A DNA stretch of 64,000 nt from Nitrospirota bacterium (GTDB lineage: Bacteria > Nitrospirota > Nitrospiria > Nitrospirales > Nitrospiraceae). The DNA lies in NCBI GenBank assembly GCA_030682135.1, contig JAUXQT010000053.1, positions 1 through 64,000 on the forward strand. The letters are read 5' to 3'. The translations under genes and the position numbers were made by a program. Under the pieces are notes generated by a model, which was not told the origin of the DNA, made no database searches, and worked only from the letters and a program-made list of their open reading frames with translations. Below, one piece after another: positions 63,163 to 64,000 of this stretch (the first letter of the stretch is position 1; every line of letters begins with the position of its first letter).

Positions 63163-63973
63163 TCCAACGATCACGAACAAGATTGCCTTTATCGGGGGTG
63201 GCCAGATGGCAGAGGCCATGATCGGTGGGCTGCTCTCCGGACAGGTGTGCTCTGCCGAGTCGATATGGGCGACGGACCCCGTTGCCGAACGCCGGGATCA
63301 CTTGAAGCGTCAATTCGGCATTCGGGTTGGCTCTGCCAATCGTGAGGCCGTCGCCTGGGCCGATGTGGTCGTCTTGGCGGTGAAGCCCCAGATGCTTCAG
63401 GTTGTGCTCAGCGACCTTGGCTCATCCCTGGCCCATGCGTTGGTGATTTCTATTGTGGCAGGGGTGATGATTCAAGCCATTGCGGAACAGATGGCCGGGG
63501 CGATGAGGGTCGTTCGTGCGATGCCGAATACGCCGGCATTGGTCCGGGAGGGTATGACTGCCCTTGCCCTGGGCAGCGCGGTATCTGAAGATGACAGCCG
63601 AATGGCCCGAACGGTATTCGAATCAGTTGGCCGAGTGGTGCTGGTTGAGGAGCGGTTGATGGATGCCGTGACTGGATTAAGCGGCAGTGGACCGGCCTAT
63701 GTGTTTCTTGCTATTGAATCGTTGGCGGACGGGGGCGTCAAGATGGGGCTTCCGCGGCAGGTTGCCGAGCTCCTGGCTGCCCAGACGGTACTCGGTGCGG
63801 CTCGGTTGGTCTTGGAGTCGGGGATGCATCCCGCTCAGCTAAAAGATCGGGTGGCTTCTCCCGGAGGCACGACCATTGCCGGGCTGCATCAGCTTGAACA
63901 GGGGAGATTTCGTGCGACGTTGATGTCGGCCGTCGAAGCGGCGACGATACGATCGAAGGAGTTGGGACACTGA
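63155..63973 (+). CDS. proC: Pyrroline-5-carboxylate reductase
   Basis: 272 residues from a GTG at 63155 (GGAG 7 bases upstream), overlapping the yggS stop. KIAFIGGGQMAEAMIGGLLS (NAD(P) loop), AVKPQMLQVVLSD, RAMPNTPALVREGMTAL, TGLSGSGPAYVFLAIESLAD and VASPGGTTIAGLHQLEQ are ProC. It makes the last step to proline. Confidence 0.95.
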   Translation: MVSPTITNKIAFIGGGQMAEAMIGGLLSGQVCSAESIWATDPVAERRDHLKRQFGIRVGSANREAVAWADVVVLAVKPQMLQVVLSDLGSSLAHALVISIVAGVMIQAIAEQMAGAMRVVRAMPNTPALVREGMTALALGSAVSEDDSRMARTVFESVGRVVLVEERLMDAVTGLSGSGPAYVFLAIESLADGGVKMGLPRQVAELLAAQTVLGAARLVLESGMHPAQLKDRVASPGGTTIAGLHQLEQGRFRATLMSAVEAATIRSKELGH

Positions 63974-64000
63974 TGTTTGTTGCAGGCAATGTATTGACGG
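63973..64000 (+). CDS. yggT: YggT-family membrane protein, 5' end only
   Basis: ATG at 63973 overlaps the proC stop (TGATG) and reads MFVAGNVLT to the window edge, matching the start of YggT-type proteins that usually follow proC. Truncated by the window. Confidence 0.6.

Noticed and set aside
1-64000. Amber suppressor tRNA explaining the murF TAG
   Set aside because: No tRNA gene was recognised anywhere in the window, so suppression cannot be supported from here.

Overview
The window looks like a chromosomal segment of a Nitrospirota bacterium, most likely Nitrospira-like. This is an inference from GC-rich core genes, a hopanoid/isoprenoid cluster, a meso-DAP-type division and cell-wall cluster, and many dispersed palindromic intergenic repeats. 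No rRNA, tRNA or CRISPR array was recognised.

Layout. 1-2.35 kb: two AT-richer DUF2971-type genes, the second followed by an attC-like inverted repeat, so possibly integron cassettes. 2.36-8.8 kb (minus strand): a GAF histidine kinase whose H-box histidine is Thr, a small membrane protein, an exported OB-like protein, a cytochrome c, a CruF-type carotenoid protein, HpnA and a farnesyl diphosphate synthase. 9.1-12.5 kb: a PLD-helicase-DUF3427 protein with a small downstream ORF, possibly defence. 12.9-21 kb (plus strand): small genes including a PHD-like Cys4-His-Cys3 protein, a lipoprotein, a DUF2914 protein, an FKBP isomerase, a toxin-antitoxin pair wedged between a DUF1499 remnant and an intact DUF1499 gene, a PilZ protein, an AdoMet decarboxylase-like protein and an SCP2 protein. 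21.3-26.4 kb (minus): a TetR/adaptor/RND efflux operon. 26.6-28.4 kb: four tandem PilZ genes. 28.7-29.9 kb: two paralogous exported proteins.

29.9-35.6 kb (plus strand) is the most interesting metabolic locus. It has a consensus-like promoter, a split phosphonopyruvate/sulfopyruvate-type decarboxylase (two subunits), an AEP-transaminase-like enzyme, a LicC/PntC-like cytidylyltransferase, a CDP-alcohol phosphotransferase with a degenerate nucleotidyltransferase-like N-terminus, and a flippase-like membrane protein. Together they suggest a phosphonate (or sulfonate) head group being made, activated with CTP and placed on a membrane alcohol. PEP mutase is not in the window. 36-38.5 kb: a low-GC PD-(D/E)XK-like gene flanked by a perfect 27-bp inverted repeat, then a ParDE-type pair. 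38.6-43.4 kb: CstA, YajQ, a seven-Asp-box lipoprotein and a repeat-rich exported protein.

43.8-64 kb is a complete, tightly overlapping dcw cluster: rsmH-ftsL-ftsI-murE-murF-mraY-murD-ftsW-murG-murC-murB-ddl-ftsQ-ftsA-ftsZ, then pgeF, yggS, proC and the start of yggT. It begins at a good promoter followed by MraZ-type TGGGN boxes although mraZ is absent. murF carries an in-frame TAG. These genes together build lipid II and the septal machinery.

Repeats. A family of long hairpin elements (six recognisable copies) sits directly behind stop codons, always in the same polarity, with stem sequences that differ between copies but stay paired.
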